A stretch of DNA of 32,020 bases, from NCBI GenBank assembly GCA_947462065.1, contig CANHNO010000016.1, positions 1-32,020 of the forward strand, read 5' to 3'. Positions 9,064 through 22,307 of this stretch are shown piece by piece. Position 1 is the stretch's first letter, and every line of letters starts with the position of its first letter. Made by a program: the position numbers and the translations under genes. Source of the stretch: Burkholderiales bacterium (lineage in GTDB: Bacteria > Pseudomonadota > Gammaproteobacteria > Burkholderiales > Burkholderiaceae_C). The notes under the pieces are model-generated. The model had not been told where the DNA came from and did no database searches. It was given only the letters and a program-made list of their open reading frames with translations.

Positions 9064-9162
9064 CCGCGCGCGTCTTCCTGCGCTCGAAAGACAGCAAGAC
9101 CCCCGGACCCGATCCAGTCGGCGCTGGTTCTACGATCGACACTCCTGGATCGCCGCATTCCC

Positions 9163-9822
9163 ATGTATCTGCCATCCCACTTCGAAGAATCCCGTGTCGA
9201 GGTGTTGCATCAGCTGATGCGCACCCACCCGCTGGGCCTGCTGATCACTCAGTCGAGACCCCACGCTGACGGCGCGCCTGCACCCGTCGAGGCCAACGCG
9301 CTGCCGTTCCACCTCGACGAGGGGCGCGGTCCGCACGGCACGCTGGTCGCGCACGTGGCGCGGGCCAACCCAGTGTGGCGTGAGGCGCGCACCGATGCCG
9401 AGGTCCTGGTGGTGTTCCAGGGCCCGCAGGCCTACATCTCTCCGGGCTGGTATGCGACCAAGCGGGAGACCGGCAAGGTGGTGCCAACCTGGAATTACGT
9501 GCTGGTCGAGGCGCGTGGCCGATTGATCGTTCGCGATGACGCCACCTGGGCGCATGCACTGGTGTCGACCTTGACCGACCTGCACGAGGCGGCTCGCCCT
9601 GTGCCGTGGAAGGTCAGCGATGCGCCGGCCGATTACATTGCGGCGACCCAGCGCGCCATCGTTGGCATCGAGGTCGAGCTGAGCTCGCTGAAAGGCAAGT
9701 GGAAGGTCAGCCAGAACCGCTCGGCGGCCGACCGCGCTGGCGTCGTTCAAGGCCTGACGGCCATCGGCCGTGAAGACGCCGCGACACTGGTCGATACGCA
9801 CGGGCCCGTGCCAACGTCCTGA
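9163..9822 (+). CDS. FMN-binding negative transcriptional regulator, PaiB family
   Basis: MYLPSHFEESRVEVLHQLMRTHPLGLLIT...AYISPGWYATKRETGKVVPTWNYVLVEARG; classic PaiB signature. Confidence 0.93.
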   Translation: MYLPSHFEESRVEVLHQLMRTHPLGLLITQSRPHADGAPAPVEANALPFHLDEGRGPHGTLVAHVARANPVWREARTDAEVLVVFQGPQAYISPGWYATKRETGKVVPTWNYVLVEARGRLIVRDDATWAHALVSTLTDLHEAARPVPWKVSDAPADYIAATQRAIVGIEVELSSLKGKWKVSQNRSAADRAGVVQGLTAIGREDAATLVDTHGPVPTS

Positions 9823-9830
9823 ACTTCCTC

Positions 9831-10556
9831 ATGAAGAGATCCGTACTCGTGTTGCTTGCCTGGCTGGTCACTGCCGCGGCCCATGCCGCGCCGCCGTTCG
9901 AGGACACGCTGGCCCAGCGTCTGCAGGCCTGCACCGGATGCCACGGTGCGCAAGGCCGAGCCGCAGCCGGCGGTTACCAGCCACGGCTGGCGGGCAAGCC
10001 GGCCGGCTATCTGTATCACCAACTGCTGAATTTCCGCGATGGCCGACGCGACTACGGGCCGATGACTTCGCTGGTCGACCCGCTCAGCGATGCCTACCTG
10101 CAGGAGATCGCCGACCACTTCGCAGCGCTCGAGGTGCCATACCCCGCGCCGCAACCGTCCACCTTGGCGCCCGCCACCCTGCAGCGCGGCGAACAAATCG
10201 TGCGCCAAGGCGATGCCGCCCGTGGCGTGCTGGCCTGCAACCAGTGCCACGGCGACACGATGATGGGCGTGGCTCCGGCCATCCCCGGCCTGCTCGGCCT
10301 GCCGCGTGATTACATCAACGCGCAGCTTGGCGCCTGGCGCAGTGGCAAGCGTCGCGCGCAGGCGCCCGACTGCATGGCGCATGTCGCGCAGCAGCTGAGC
10401 CTGGTCGATATCGAAGCGGTCTCGCACTGGCTCGCGGCGCAGCCGGTGCCGGCCGGCGGAAAGCCGCTGACGGCCTTGCCTGATGGCCACAAGCTGCCTG
10501 CGGCCTGCGGCGGAGTCAGCGCCGAAGCGGCAACCGCGGCGGGTGCCGTCCGATGA
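9831..10556 (+). CDS. Diheme c4-type cytochrome c
   Basis: 241 aa, signal peptide-like N-terminus, two heme motifs CTGCH and CNQCH. Confidence 0.9.
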   Translation: MKRSVLVLLAWLVTAAAHAAPPFEDTLAQRLQACTGCHGAQGRAAAGGYQPRLAGKPAGYLYHQLLNFRDGRRDYGPMTSLVDPLSDAYLQEIADHFAALEVPYPAPQPSTLAPATLQRGEQIVRQGDAARGVLACNQCHGDTMMGVAPAIPGLLGLPRDYINAQLGAWRSGKRRAQAPDCMAHVAQQLSLVDIEAVSHWLAAQPVPAGGKPLTALPDGHKLPAACGGVSAEAATAAGAVR

Positions 10557-11881
10557 GCCGCAGTCGGATCGGGTTGTGGGCCCTGGCAAGCGCTGCCGTC
10601 ATTGGTGCATTGGCAGCCGGTGTCGTCGCGCTGAACCTGCGCGGCGAGGGCGACCTGAGCGCCGAGATCGCCGCGGCGCAGCCACCCGGCCAGCCCGCCA
10701 GTACTGAACTGGTGGCGCGTGGTGCGTACCTCGCTCGGGCTGGCAACTGCATGGCCTGCCACACCTCGCGTGGTGGCGAGCCGTATGCCGGCGGGCGCGG
10801 CATCGACACGCCGTTCGGCACCGTCTACAGCAGCAACCTGACCCCCGATGAGCAGACCGGCCTGGGCCGATGGTCAGCGCCGGCCTTCTGGCGCGCGATG
10901 CACCACGGCCGCTCCGCCGATGGCCGGCTGCTGGTGCCGGCCTTCCCGTACACCAGCACCACGCAGGTCAGCCGTGCCGACTCGGACGCGCTGTATGCGT
11001 ACCTGCGCAGCCTGCCGCCGGTGATGCAGGCTGCCCGCCCGCACGACCTGCGCTTCCCGTTCAACACCCAGGCCGCGCTGGCCGTCTGGCGCGCGCTGTA
11101 CTTCCAGCCGGGCGAGTTCCAGCCCGACACGGCTCGATCGGCCGAATGGAACCGCGGCGCCTACCTGGTGCAGGGCCTGGGCCATTGCAACGCCTGCCAT
11201 GCGCACCGCAATGCGCTGGGCGGCACGACCGGTCCGCTGGACCTGGGCGGCGGGTTGATCCCGGTGCAGAACTGGTATGCGCCGTCGCTGACCGATTCAC
11301 GCGAGGCTGGCGTGGCCGAATGGACCGAATCCGAAATCGTCGCGCTGCTGAAGGCCGGTGTGGTCGATCGCCATGGCGCGCTGGCCGTGGCCTCAGGCCC
11401 GATGGGCGAGGTGGTGCTGCGCAGCACGCAGCACCTGAGCGATGCCGATCTGGGCGCGATGGCGGTGTATCTGAAGACGCTGGGCCAAGCGCAGGGTGAC
11501 ATGCAGGGTGCGGCGCCTGCAACGGTCGCAACTGGCTTGAGCACCACCGGCGATCGCGGTGCGACGTTGTATGCCGACCACTGCGCCAGCTGCCACGGCG
11601 AGCGCGGGGAGGGCATTTCGGGTGCTTATCCCGCATTGGCCGGCAACCGGGCGGTGACGATGGCGGTGCCAGCGAACCTGGTGCGCATCGTCCTGGAAGG
11701 CGGCTTCGCCCCGGCCACCGCCGGCAACCCACAGCCCTACGGCATGCCACCGTTTGCGCAGACCTTCAGCAACGACGAGGTGGCCGCGGTGCTGACTCAT
11801 CTGCGCCGCAGTTGGGGCAACAGCGCGGAGGCGGTGACGCCGTTGGACGTCCTTCGGTACCGCGAAAGCGGCGCGCGCTGA
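10553..11881 (+). CDS. Triheme membrane-anchored cytochrome c (alcohol dehydrogenase cytochrome subunit-like)
   Basis: 442 aa; N-terminal hydrophobic anchor; CMACH, CNACH, CASCH heme motifs; ATGA overlap with preceding cytochrome. Confidence 0.9.
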   Translation: MSRSRIGLWALASAAVIGALAAGVVALNLRGEGDLSAEIAAAQPPGQPASTELVARGAYLARAGNCMACHTSRGGEPYAGGRGIDTPFGTVYSSNLTPDEQTGLGRWSAPAFWRAMHHGRSADGRLLVPAFPYTSTTQVSRADSDALYAYLRSLPPVMQAARPHDLRFPFNTQAALAVWRALYFQPGEFQPDTARSAEWNRGAYLVQGLGHCNACHAHRNALGGTTGPLDLGGGLIPVQNWYAPSLTDSREAGVAEWTESEIVALLKAGVVDRHGALAVASGPMGEVVLRSTQHLSDADLGAMAVYLKTLGQAQGDMQGAAPATVATGLSTTGDRGATLYADHCASCHGERGEGISGAYPALAGNRAVTMAVPANLVRIVLEGGFAPATAGNPQPYGMPPFAQTFSNDEVAAVLTHLRRSWGNSAEAVTPLDVLRYRESGAR

Positions 11882-11902
11882 CGTGGCGCTGCGACCGATC
11901 GA

Positions 11903-12418
11903 TCAGAACGGGATGTCGTCGTCCATGTCGTCGAAGCCGGTCGACGATTTCGCGGCGGGCTTGGTCGCAGCCGGGCGGCTGGCCGGCGGTGCGCTGCGAG
12001 TCGCTGGTGCGGCGCGGCTTTCGCCCCGGCCGCCACCACCCTGGTCGTAACTCGAATCGCCACCGGCATCGCCGCCCATGCCTTCACGGCCGCCCAGCAA
12101 TTGCATGTTGTCGGCGATGACCTCGGTGGTGTAGACGTCCTTGCCATCCTTGTCCTGCCACTTGCGGGTCTTCAGCCGGCCTTCGACATAGACGGGGCGG
12201 CCCTTCTTCAGGTACTCGCCGGCGATCTCGGCCAGGCGGTCGTAGAAGACGACGCGATGCCATTCGGTTTCCTCCACCTTGTCGCCGCTGGTCTTGTCCT
12301 TCCAGTTGCGGGTGGTGGCGACGCTGATGTTGCAGATCGCGTTGCCGTTCGGGGTGTAGCGCACCTCGGGGTCGCGACCCAGGTTGCCGATGAGGATGAC
12401 TTTGTTGATCGAGGCCAT
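11903..12418 (-). CDS. ssb: Single-stranded DNA-binding protein
   Basis: [42 protein letters not shown]...; acidic tip DDMDDDIPF. Confidence 0.97.
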   Translation of the reverse strand: MASINKVILIGNLGRDPEVRYTPNGNAICNISVATTRNWKDKTSGDKVEETEWHRVVFYDRLAEIAGEYLKKGRPVYVEGRLKTRKWQDKDGKDVYTTEVIADNMQLLGGREGMGGDAGGDSSYDQGGGGRGESRAAPATRSAPPASRPAATKPAAKSSTGFDDMDDDIPF

Positions 12419-12518
12419 GTGCGCTGCTCCGGAAGACGATTTCTGATCCGGCAGATTATCGACTTCGCGCCATCCTGTCCTCATCGTTACCATCGGGTTT
12501 CATGCTTTTGGCCGCCCA

Positions 12519-14471
<1,953 letters not shown>

Positions 14472-14643
14472 GCTGCCCGGACTGCACGCCTGTTGAACAC
14501 GCAAGCCCCAAGAAGGGACACGAGTTCGTCAGGCCCGCGGGCTGTCCATCCACGTGAACCCGGCTTGTTGTGCTGTGGAGCGATCTCTATGCTATTTGCC
14601 GCTTGATGTAAGGAAACGTGTCCGTTCATTGCAGAATCATCTG

Positions 14644-15744
14644 ATGTCGACAATCACCCCATGGGTCGCCAGCCCTGCAACTTGGCTCATCGGCGCGAAG
14701 CGCTGCATCCTGATGACGGCCATGGTGGGCGCATGGACCTGCACGGGCGCCCTGGCGCAGTCGGCTGCCGACAGCCCGCCGTTCACCTCGCCAGGCAGCA
14801 ATTCATGGACCTTCGCCATCGACAACGACTTTCTGGCCTTGAGTTCCCGTGACGCGGGCTATTCCGGCGGCTTCATGTTCACGATCTCCGGCCCGGATGC
14901 GGCAGACAACCTGGTGTCCCTCGATGGTGTGCTCGGATTCATCGACAACTGGTGGCTGCCTGGCGCCACGCGTACCTCGTCGAAAACAGCTTTGCAGTTT
15001 GGGGCCCAGGCGTACACACCGGAGGACAAGGAATCGCGCGCACCGATTTACGACGACCGGCCCTATGCAGGCCTGTTCTCGTTGACCAGCACCCGGATGA
15101 CTATCACCGATGCGGGCCAGACCGCCTGGTCTTCGGCGCTGACCGTGGGCGTGCTCGGCACCTCATTGGGCAAGCACCTGCACCGCGGCTTTCACCAACT
15201 GATCGGCAGCCAGAAACCGAACGGCTACAAATACCAGATCTCGGAGGGCGGTGAGCCCACCCTGAAGTACACCGCGCGGCGGCAGGGTCTGATCGCCAAA
15301 TATCGCTCGGTTCCTGGTGGACGGGCCGACTTCAAGTGGGGCGTCGAGGCCGGCCTGGGCTACATCACCGAAGCGAGCTTGATGGTGTCTGGACGGTATG
15401 GCAAGTTCTCGACGCCGTGGTGGTCGCTGTACCCGGAGCGCAGCGAGTACTACGCACCGCCGGCCAGCAGCATCGACGGCGATCTGTACCTGCTGTACGG
15501 AGCCAGCACCAGTCTGCGTGGCTACAACGCACTGCTGCAGGGGCAGTTCCGCCACTCGGATGTGAAGCTTTCTTCCAACGAAGTGGAGAAGGTACTGGGT
15601 GCGGCGCACCTCGGGGTCGTTTGGGGCATCACCCGTGCAACCAGCCTGAGTTATGTGCTGCGATTCCAATCTGCGGAAATCAAGCGCGGAGCTGGTGCGC
15701 GCGACAGCTACGTCGGCAGCCTGTATCTGAACATCGGGTTCTGA
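14644..15744 (+). CDS. Lipid A deacylase LpxR family / DUF2219 outer-membrane protein
   Basis: Start at 14644 (MSTITPW...); FAIDNDFLALSSRDAGYSGGFMFTISG, DDRPYAGLFSL and C-terminal SLYLNIGF typical of LpxR-like beta-barrels. Confidence 0.85.
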   Translation: MSTITPWVASPATWLIGAKRCILMTAMVGAWTCTGALAQSAADSPPFTSPGSNSWTFAIDNDFLALSSRDAGYSGGFMFTISGPDAADNLVSLDGVLGFIDNWWLPGATRTSSKTALQFGAQAYTPEDKESRAPIYDDRPYAGLFSLTSTRMTITDAGQTAWSSALTVGVLGTSLGKHLHRGFHQLIGSQKPNGYKYQISEGGEPTLKYTARRQGLIAKYRSVPGGRADFKWGVEAGLGYITEASLMVSGRYGKFSTPWWSLYPERSEYYAPPASSIDGDLYLLYGASTSLRGYNALLQGQFRHSDVKLSSNEVEKVLGAAHLGVVWGITRATSLSYVLRFQSAEIKRGAGARDSYVGSLYLNIGF

Positions 15745-15818
15745 CGGCCAGCGGCTGAGCTGCGGCCGCCGCGCCCGGGGGCGATCCGTATGATGGGCGG
15801 CTTTGCGTTGCGCAGCCG

Positions 15819-18800
<2,982 letters not shown>

Positions 18801-18816
18801 AGAGCGCATTGAGTGT

Positions 18817-18892
18817 TGGTGCGCCCGGCTGGGATCGAACCAGCAACCCCTGCCTTCGGAGGGCAGTACTCTATCCATTGAGCTACGGACGC
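18817..18892 (-). tRNA. tRNA-Arg (anticodon CCG)
   Basis: Reverse complement GCGTCCGTAGCTCAATGGATAGAGTACTGCCCTCCGAAGGCAGGGGTTGCTGGTTCGATCCCAGCCGGGCGCACCA folds as a cloverleaf; anticodon loop CTCCGAA; CCA encoded. Confidence 0.95.
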
Positions 18893-19112
18893 AACGCTTT
18901 CGATTGTAGGGGGCGCCCCGGAAGGCGCGGCCTCGCGAGCACGACGTCATGCTTCGAGACGCTTGGATGGTCACCCCCAGCTTTATACTCAGTCGCTGTG
19001 CTGACGTGGTCCGCTATGGGTTGCGTCTCCGGCGCCGTTTGGGTTCCGGATCGCGTGACGCGCGCACGACTCCGAACTGATTTTCAGCATCACCCCGCGA
19101 TCCGAGGAATTC

Positions 19113-20012
19113 ATGAGCGACCCCAGCCACTCCCACGACGAAGAAAACCATGAAGGGCCGATCAAGACCACCAAGCAGTTGGTTGTCACGGTGCTGCTGT
19201 CCTTCGTTGTTCCAGTGATTGCCATCGTTTTGCTGGCCAGCTATGTGACCGCCGACAAGAGGCCCGCGGCGGGCAGCGACGCTCTCACCCCCGAGTCCAT
19301 CGCACTCCGCATCGCTCCGATCGGGGCGGTCACTGTCAAGGATGTGGCCAATCCGGCATCCTGGAAGACCGGTGAGCAGGTGTATGCCGCGCAATGCTCG
19401 GCCTGCCATACGGCGGGTCTGGCCGGGGCACCCAAGTTTGGCGATACCGCTGCCTGGGCAGCGCGCAACGCTCAGGGGTATGACGTCCTGCTGACCAGTG
19501 CGCTGAAAGGCAAGAACGCCATGGGCGCTCAAGGCGGCGGTGATTACAGCGACGTCGAGATTGGCCGCGCGGTCGTCTACATGGCCAACAAGAGCGGTGC
19601 GAGTTTCGCTGAGCCTGCAGCACCCAGCGCAGCACCTGCTGCCGACGCTGCACCGGCGCCGGTGACTGAGCCGGTCGCTGCGGCGCCTGAGCCAGCGCCT
19701 GCAGAGGCCAAGCCGGCCGAACCGGCAGCTGCGGTGGTGGTCGCGGCGGCTGCGGTACCTGCTGCTGCTGCAACCAATGCGGTTCCAGCCCTTTACACCC
19801 AGGCCTGCGCGGTCTGCCACGGAGCGGGCATAGCCGGCGCACCGAAGCTGGGTGACAAGGCCGCCTGGGCGCCTCGTCTGGCGCAGGGTATTGATGGCCT
19901 GACGGCCAGTGCCATCAAGGGCAAAAACGCAATGCCGCCGCGCGGTGGCTCACAGGGCAGCGATGCCGACATCAAGGCGGTGGTCACCTACATGGTCAAC
20001 ACTGTCAAGTAA
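19113..20012 (+). CDS. c5-type cytochrome with two heme domains joined by Pro/Ala-rich linker
   Basis: 299 aa; N-terminal TM segment; CSACH and CAVCH heme sites; repeated 'AGLAGAPKFGDTAAWAAR' / 'AGIAGAPKLGDKAAWAPR'. Confidence 0.9.
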   Translation: MSDPSHSHDEENHEGPIKTTKQLVVTVLLSFVVPVIAIVLLASYVTADKRPAAGSDALTPESIALRIAPIGAVTVKDVANPASWKTGEQVYAAQCSACHTAGLAGAPKFGDTAAWAARNAQGYDVLLTSALKGKNAMGAQGGGDYSDVEIGRAVVYMANKSGASFAEPAAPSAAPAADAAPAPVTEPVAAAPEPAPAEAKPAEPAAAVVVAAAAVPAAAATNAVPALYTQACAVCHGAGIAGAPKLGDKAAWAPRLAQGIDGLTASAIKGKNAMPPRGGSQGSDADIKAVVTYMVNTVK

Positions 20013-20030
20013 GCGCCAGCCGCACGATAG

Positions 20031-20056
20031 AAAGCCGACCCGAGGGTCGGCTTTTT
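20031..20056 (+). terminator. Rho-independent terminator
   Basis: AAAGCCGACCCGAGGGTCGGCTTTTT: hairpin GCCGACC/GGTCGGC followed by T run, 18 bp after the cytochrome stop. Confidence 0.9.
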
Positions 20057-20077
20057 CATGCCGGTGCCGCCCCGCGG

Positions 20078-20620
20078 CTAGCCCGCCTGATCGCTGGCCG
20101 GGCTGAGTCTGAAGCCGAAACGCGCAGGCAGATCGGCGAAGCGAGCCTCGCGCAAGGTCCAGCCGCCGCACTCGATTGCATCAGCCGCAGTTTCCATGTC
20201 CAGTGTGTGCACCAGGCCCAGTCCGAGGTCGGTGGAAATGAACAGGCGTCCGCGTTCATCAAGCCAGGCCGAGTCGTACTGCGCCAGCGCGCCGCTGTGG
20301 CTGCGCAAGACGACGGTCTGATCTGCGCCTGGGCGCTGCAGCCGCCAGACCCACGGCGCGGCTTCGAGCTCGACATACACCCGCTGCGGCCCGTTCTGGA
20401 AGTACCAGGCGCCAGCCTCGTCGCAGGCGTAATTGCGCTCGATGAATTCGCGCAGCCCGACATGTTCGAGGCGGCTGCCCTTGGGATGCGGGAAACGGCC
20501 GGCGGCCTGGACATGGTCATCACGCAGGTACCAGTTTCCGCGCGCATCCAGCCCCAGCCAGCCGCGGCAGTGCGGTACGTTCGGCCATTTCGCGAGCGCC
20601 GCAGCAACGATGTCGTCCAT
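20078..20620 (-). CDS. Conserved hypothetical protein (MDDIVAAALAKWPNVPHCRGWLGLDARGNWYLRDD-type)
   Basis: 180 aa from ATG at 20620; resembles a conserved betaproteobacterial protein of unknown function as I recall it; family number not certain. Confidence 0.75.
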   Translation of the reverse strand: MDDIVAAALAKWPNVPHCRGWLGLDARGNWYLRDDHVQAAGRFPHPKGSRLEHVGLREFIERNYACDEAGAWYFQNGPQRVYVELEAAPWVWRLQRPGADQTVVLRSHSGALAQYDSAWLDERGRLFISTDLGLGLVHTLDMETAADAIECGGWTLREARFADLPARFGFRLSPASDQAG

Positions 20621-20637
20621 GGCTGATGGTCGCCGAT

Positions 20638-21648
20638 TCAGCCGCCGTGCGCGTGCAGCCAGCGCACCACTTGCTCGGGCATGGCTTGCAAGTGCCCGGG
20701 AAACGCTCCGCTGGCGAACCCGGCGTGCCCGCCGCGCGCCGGCTGCCACAGGGTCACATGGCGTCCGACCTCTTGTGGGCCTGGCAATGAAGCAGCCGGC
20801 ACGAAGGGATCGTTGCGCGCGTTGATCACCAAGGCCGGGATGCGGATCCGATGCAAATGCGGTTTGGCCGAGCCGCGATGCCAGTAGTCGTCGGTGCTGC
20901 GAAAGCCGTGCACCGGTGCGGTGTAGAGGTTGTCGAACTGGTACAGATCGCCAGCCGCCAGCATCTTGTCGCGGTCGAACAGGCCCGGATGGCTTTTCAG
21001 CTTCAGCAGCGTTTTCGGGCGGAGCGAACGCATGAACATTTGCGTGTAAACAAGGCGGTTGAAGCCACGACCGATCGCATGCCCGCCAGCGGCGAGATCG
21101 ATCGGTGATGACACCGCTGCCACCGCACTGACCGCGCCAGCGGCGGTCTCGCCGGCCTCTTCCGCCCAGCGTAACAAGGCATTGCCGCCAAGCGAGACTC
21201 CCACCGCCAGCCGGGGCCCGGCGTGCAGCGTGCGAAAGCGCTCTAGGATCCAGCCGACTTCTTCGAAATCGCCTGAGTGATAGGCGCGTGCGGTGAGGTT
21301 AGGCTCCCCGGAACAGCCACGGAAATGCGGCACTGCATACCGCCAGCCCAGTCGCTGCGCGACTCGCGCGTATGCACGTGCATAGTGACTGGACGACGAG
21401 CCTTCAAGGCCGTGGAAAAGGATCAGCAGGGGCGCTGCGGGATCGCTCGCGCTCGCCTCGGGTTCGAGCCAGTCGACATCTATGAAGTCGGCATCTGGCG
21501 TGGTCCAGCGCTCGCGCTGATAGGGCGGCTTGGCGCCATCGATGCGCTTGCACACCAGCGCCGGCCAGATCGACTGCAGGTTGCCGCCGATCGCGCCATC
21601 GCCCAGCAGCCATCCTGGCGAGGAGTGCCACAAGCCATCTGGAATCAA
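20638..21648 (-). CDS. Alpha/beta hydrolase, YheT family
   Basis: 336 aa; LLILFHGLEGSSSSHYARAYARVAQRLGWRYAVPHFRGCSGEPNLTARAYHSGDFEEVGWIL. Confidence 0.92.
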   Translation of the reverse strand: MIPDGLWHSSPGWLLGDGAIGGNLQSIWPALVCKRIDGAKPPYQRERWTTPDADFIDVDWLEPEASASDPAAPLLILFHGLEGSSSSHYARAYARVAQRLGWRYAVPHFRGCSGEPNLTARAYHSGDFEEVGWILERFRTLHAGPRLAVGVSLGGNALLRWAEEAGETAAGAVSAVAAVSSPIDLAAGGHAIGRGFNRLVYTQMFMRSLRPKTLLKLKSHPGLFDRDKMLAAGDLYQFDNLYTAPVHGFRSTDDYWHRGSAKPHLHRIRIPALVINARNDPFVPAASLPGPQEVGRHVTLWQPARGGHAGFASGAFPGHLQAMPEQVVRWLHAHGG

Positions 21649-22091
21649 TGCAGCACGGCGCTCGATTCGAGGACTTCCTGTGCTTCGCGTGCTGTGCCCG
21701 GACTGGCGTGGTGAGCGACGAGCCGCCAGCCCAGTGCAGTCTTCACGTACACATTTGTCGCGATGACCCAGGCCGATTGGCGGCCCTTGTCGGTGTGCAC
21801 CTGCACGCGTTCGAGCACGCTGTGCACCGCGCTGAAGTGAGAGTCGACGCGCCGGACTTTCTCTGGGTGGACATCAAGCGGACCCTTCGCGAAGATCCCT
21901 GCGAAGCTCTCCCGGATCACGCCCACGCCGATCAGGCGCGGACCACCGGGGTGCACGCAGTAGACGTCGTCTTCGTCGCTCCACACCGACATGAAGCGAT
22001 CCAGGTCGGCGTGCTGCATCGATTCATAAAACTGTTGCTCGGCCTCGTCAGGAGAGGACAGCGCCATCACGGGGGGGTTCGGAGAATTCAT
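21645..22091 (-). CDS. SnoaL-like / NTF2-like nuclear transport factor 2 family protein
   Basis: 148 aa; EQQFYESMQHADLDRFMSVWSDEDDVYCVHPGGPRLIG...; overlaps YheT start by ATGA. Confidence 0.88.
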   Translation of the reverse strand: MNSPNPPVMALSSPDEAEQQFYESMQHADLDRFMSVWSDEDDVYCVHPGGPRLIGVGVIRESFAGIFAKGPLDVHPEKVRRVDSHFSAVHSVLERVQVHTDKGRQSAWVIATNVYVKTALGWRLVAHHASPGTAREAQEVLESSAVLH

Positions 22092-22307
22092 TCCACCTTC
22101 CTCTTCAGCACGCGAGCTGAAAGATTCGAGCCAGCCAACCGATATTTCATTGTACGAAGCCTATAGGAGGCGCCCGCTCATGCCCACCCTTTCCGCCGCC
22201 CGCACAGCCATCGTGACCCCCACCTTGGTCGATGTCGGCGTCCAGCCTGATCGCCCCCTGGGACTGTGGGCCATTCCCGGCAGTGGCGCGCCGACCGGCC
22301 CAGTGCT

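Noticed and set aside
19577-19777. 66-aa Ala/Gly-rich minus-strand ORF resembling a low-complexity peptide
   Set aside because: Complement of the Ala/Pro linker of the double c5 cytochrome; compositional artefact.
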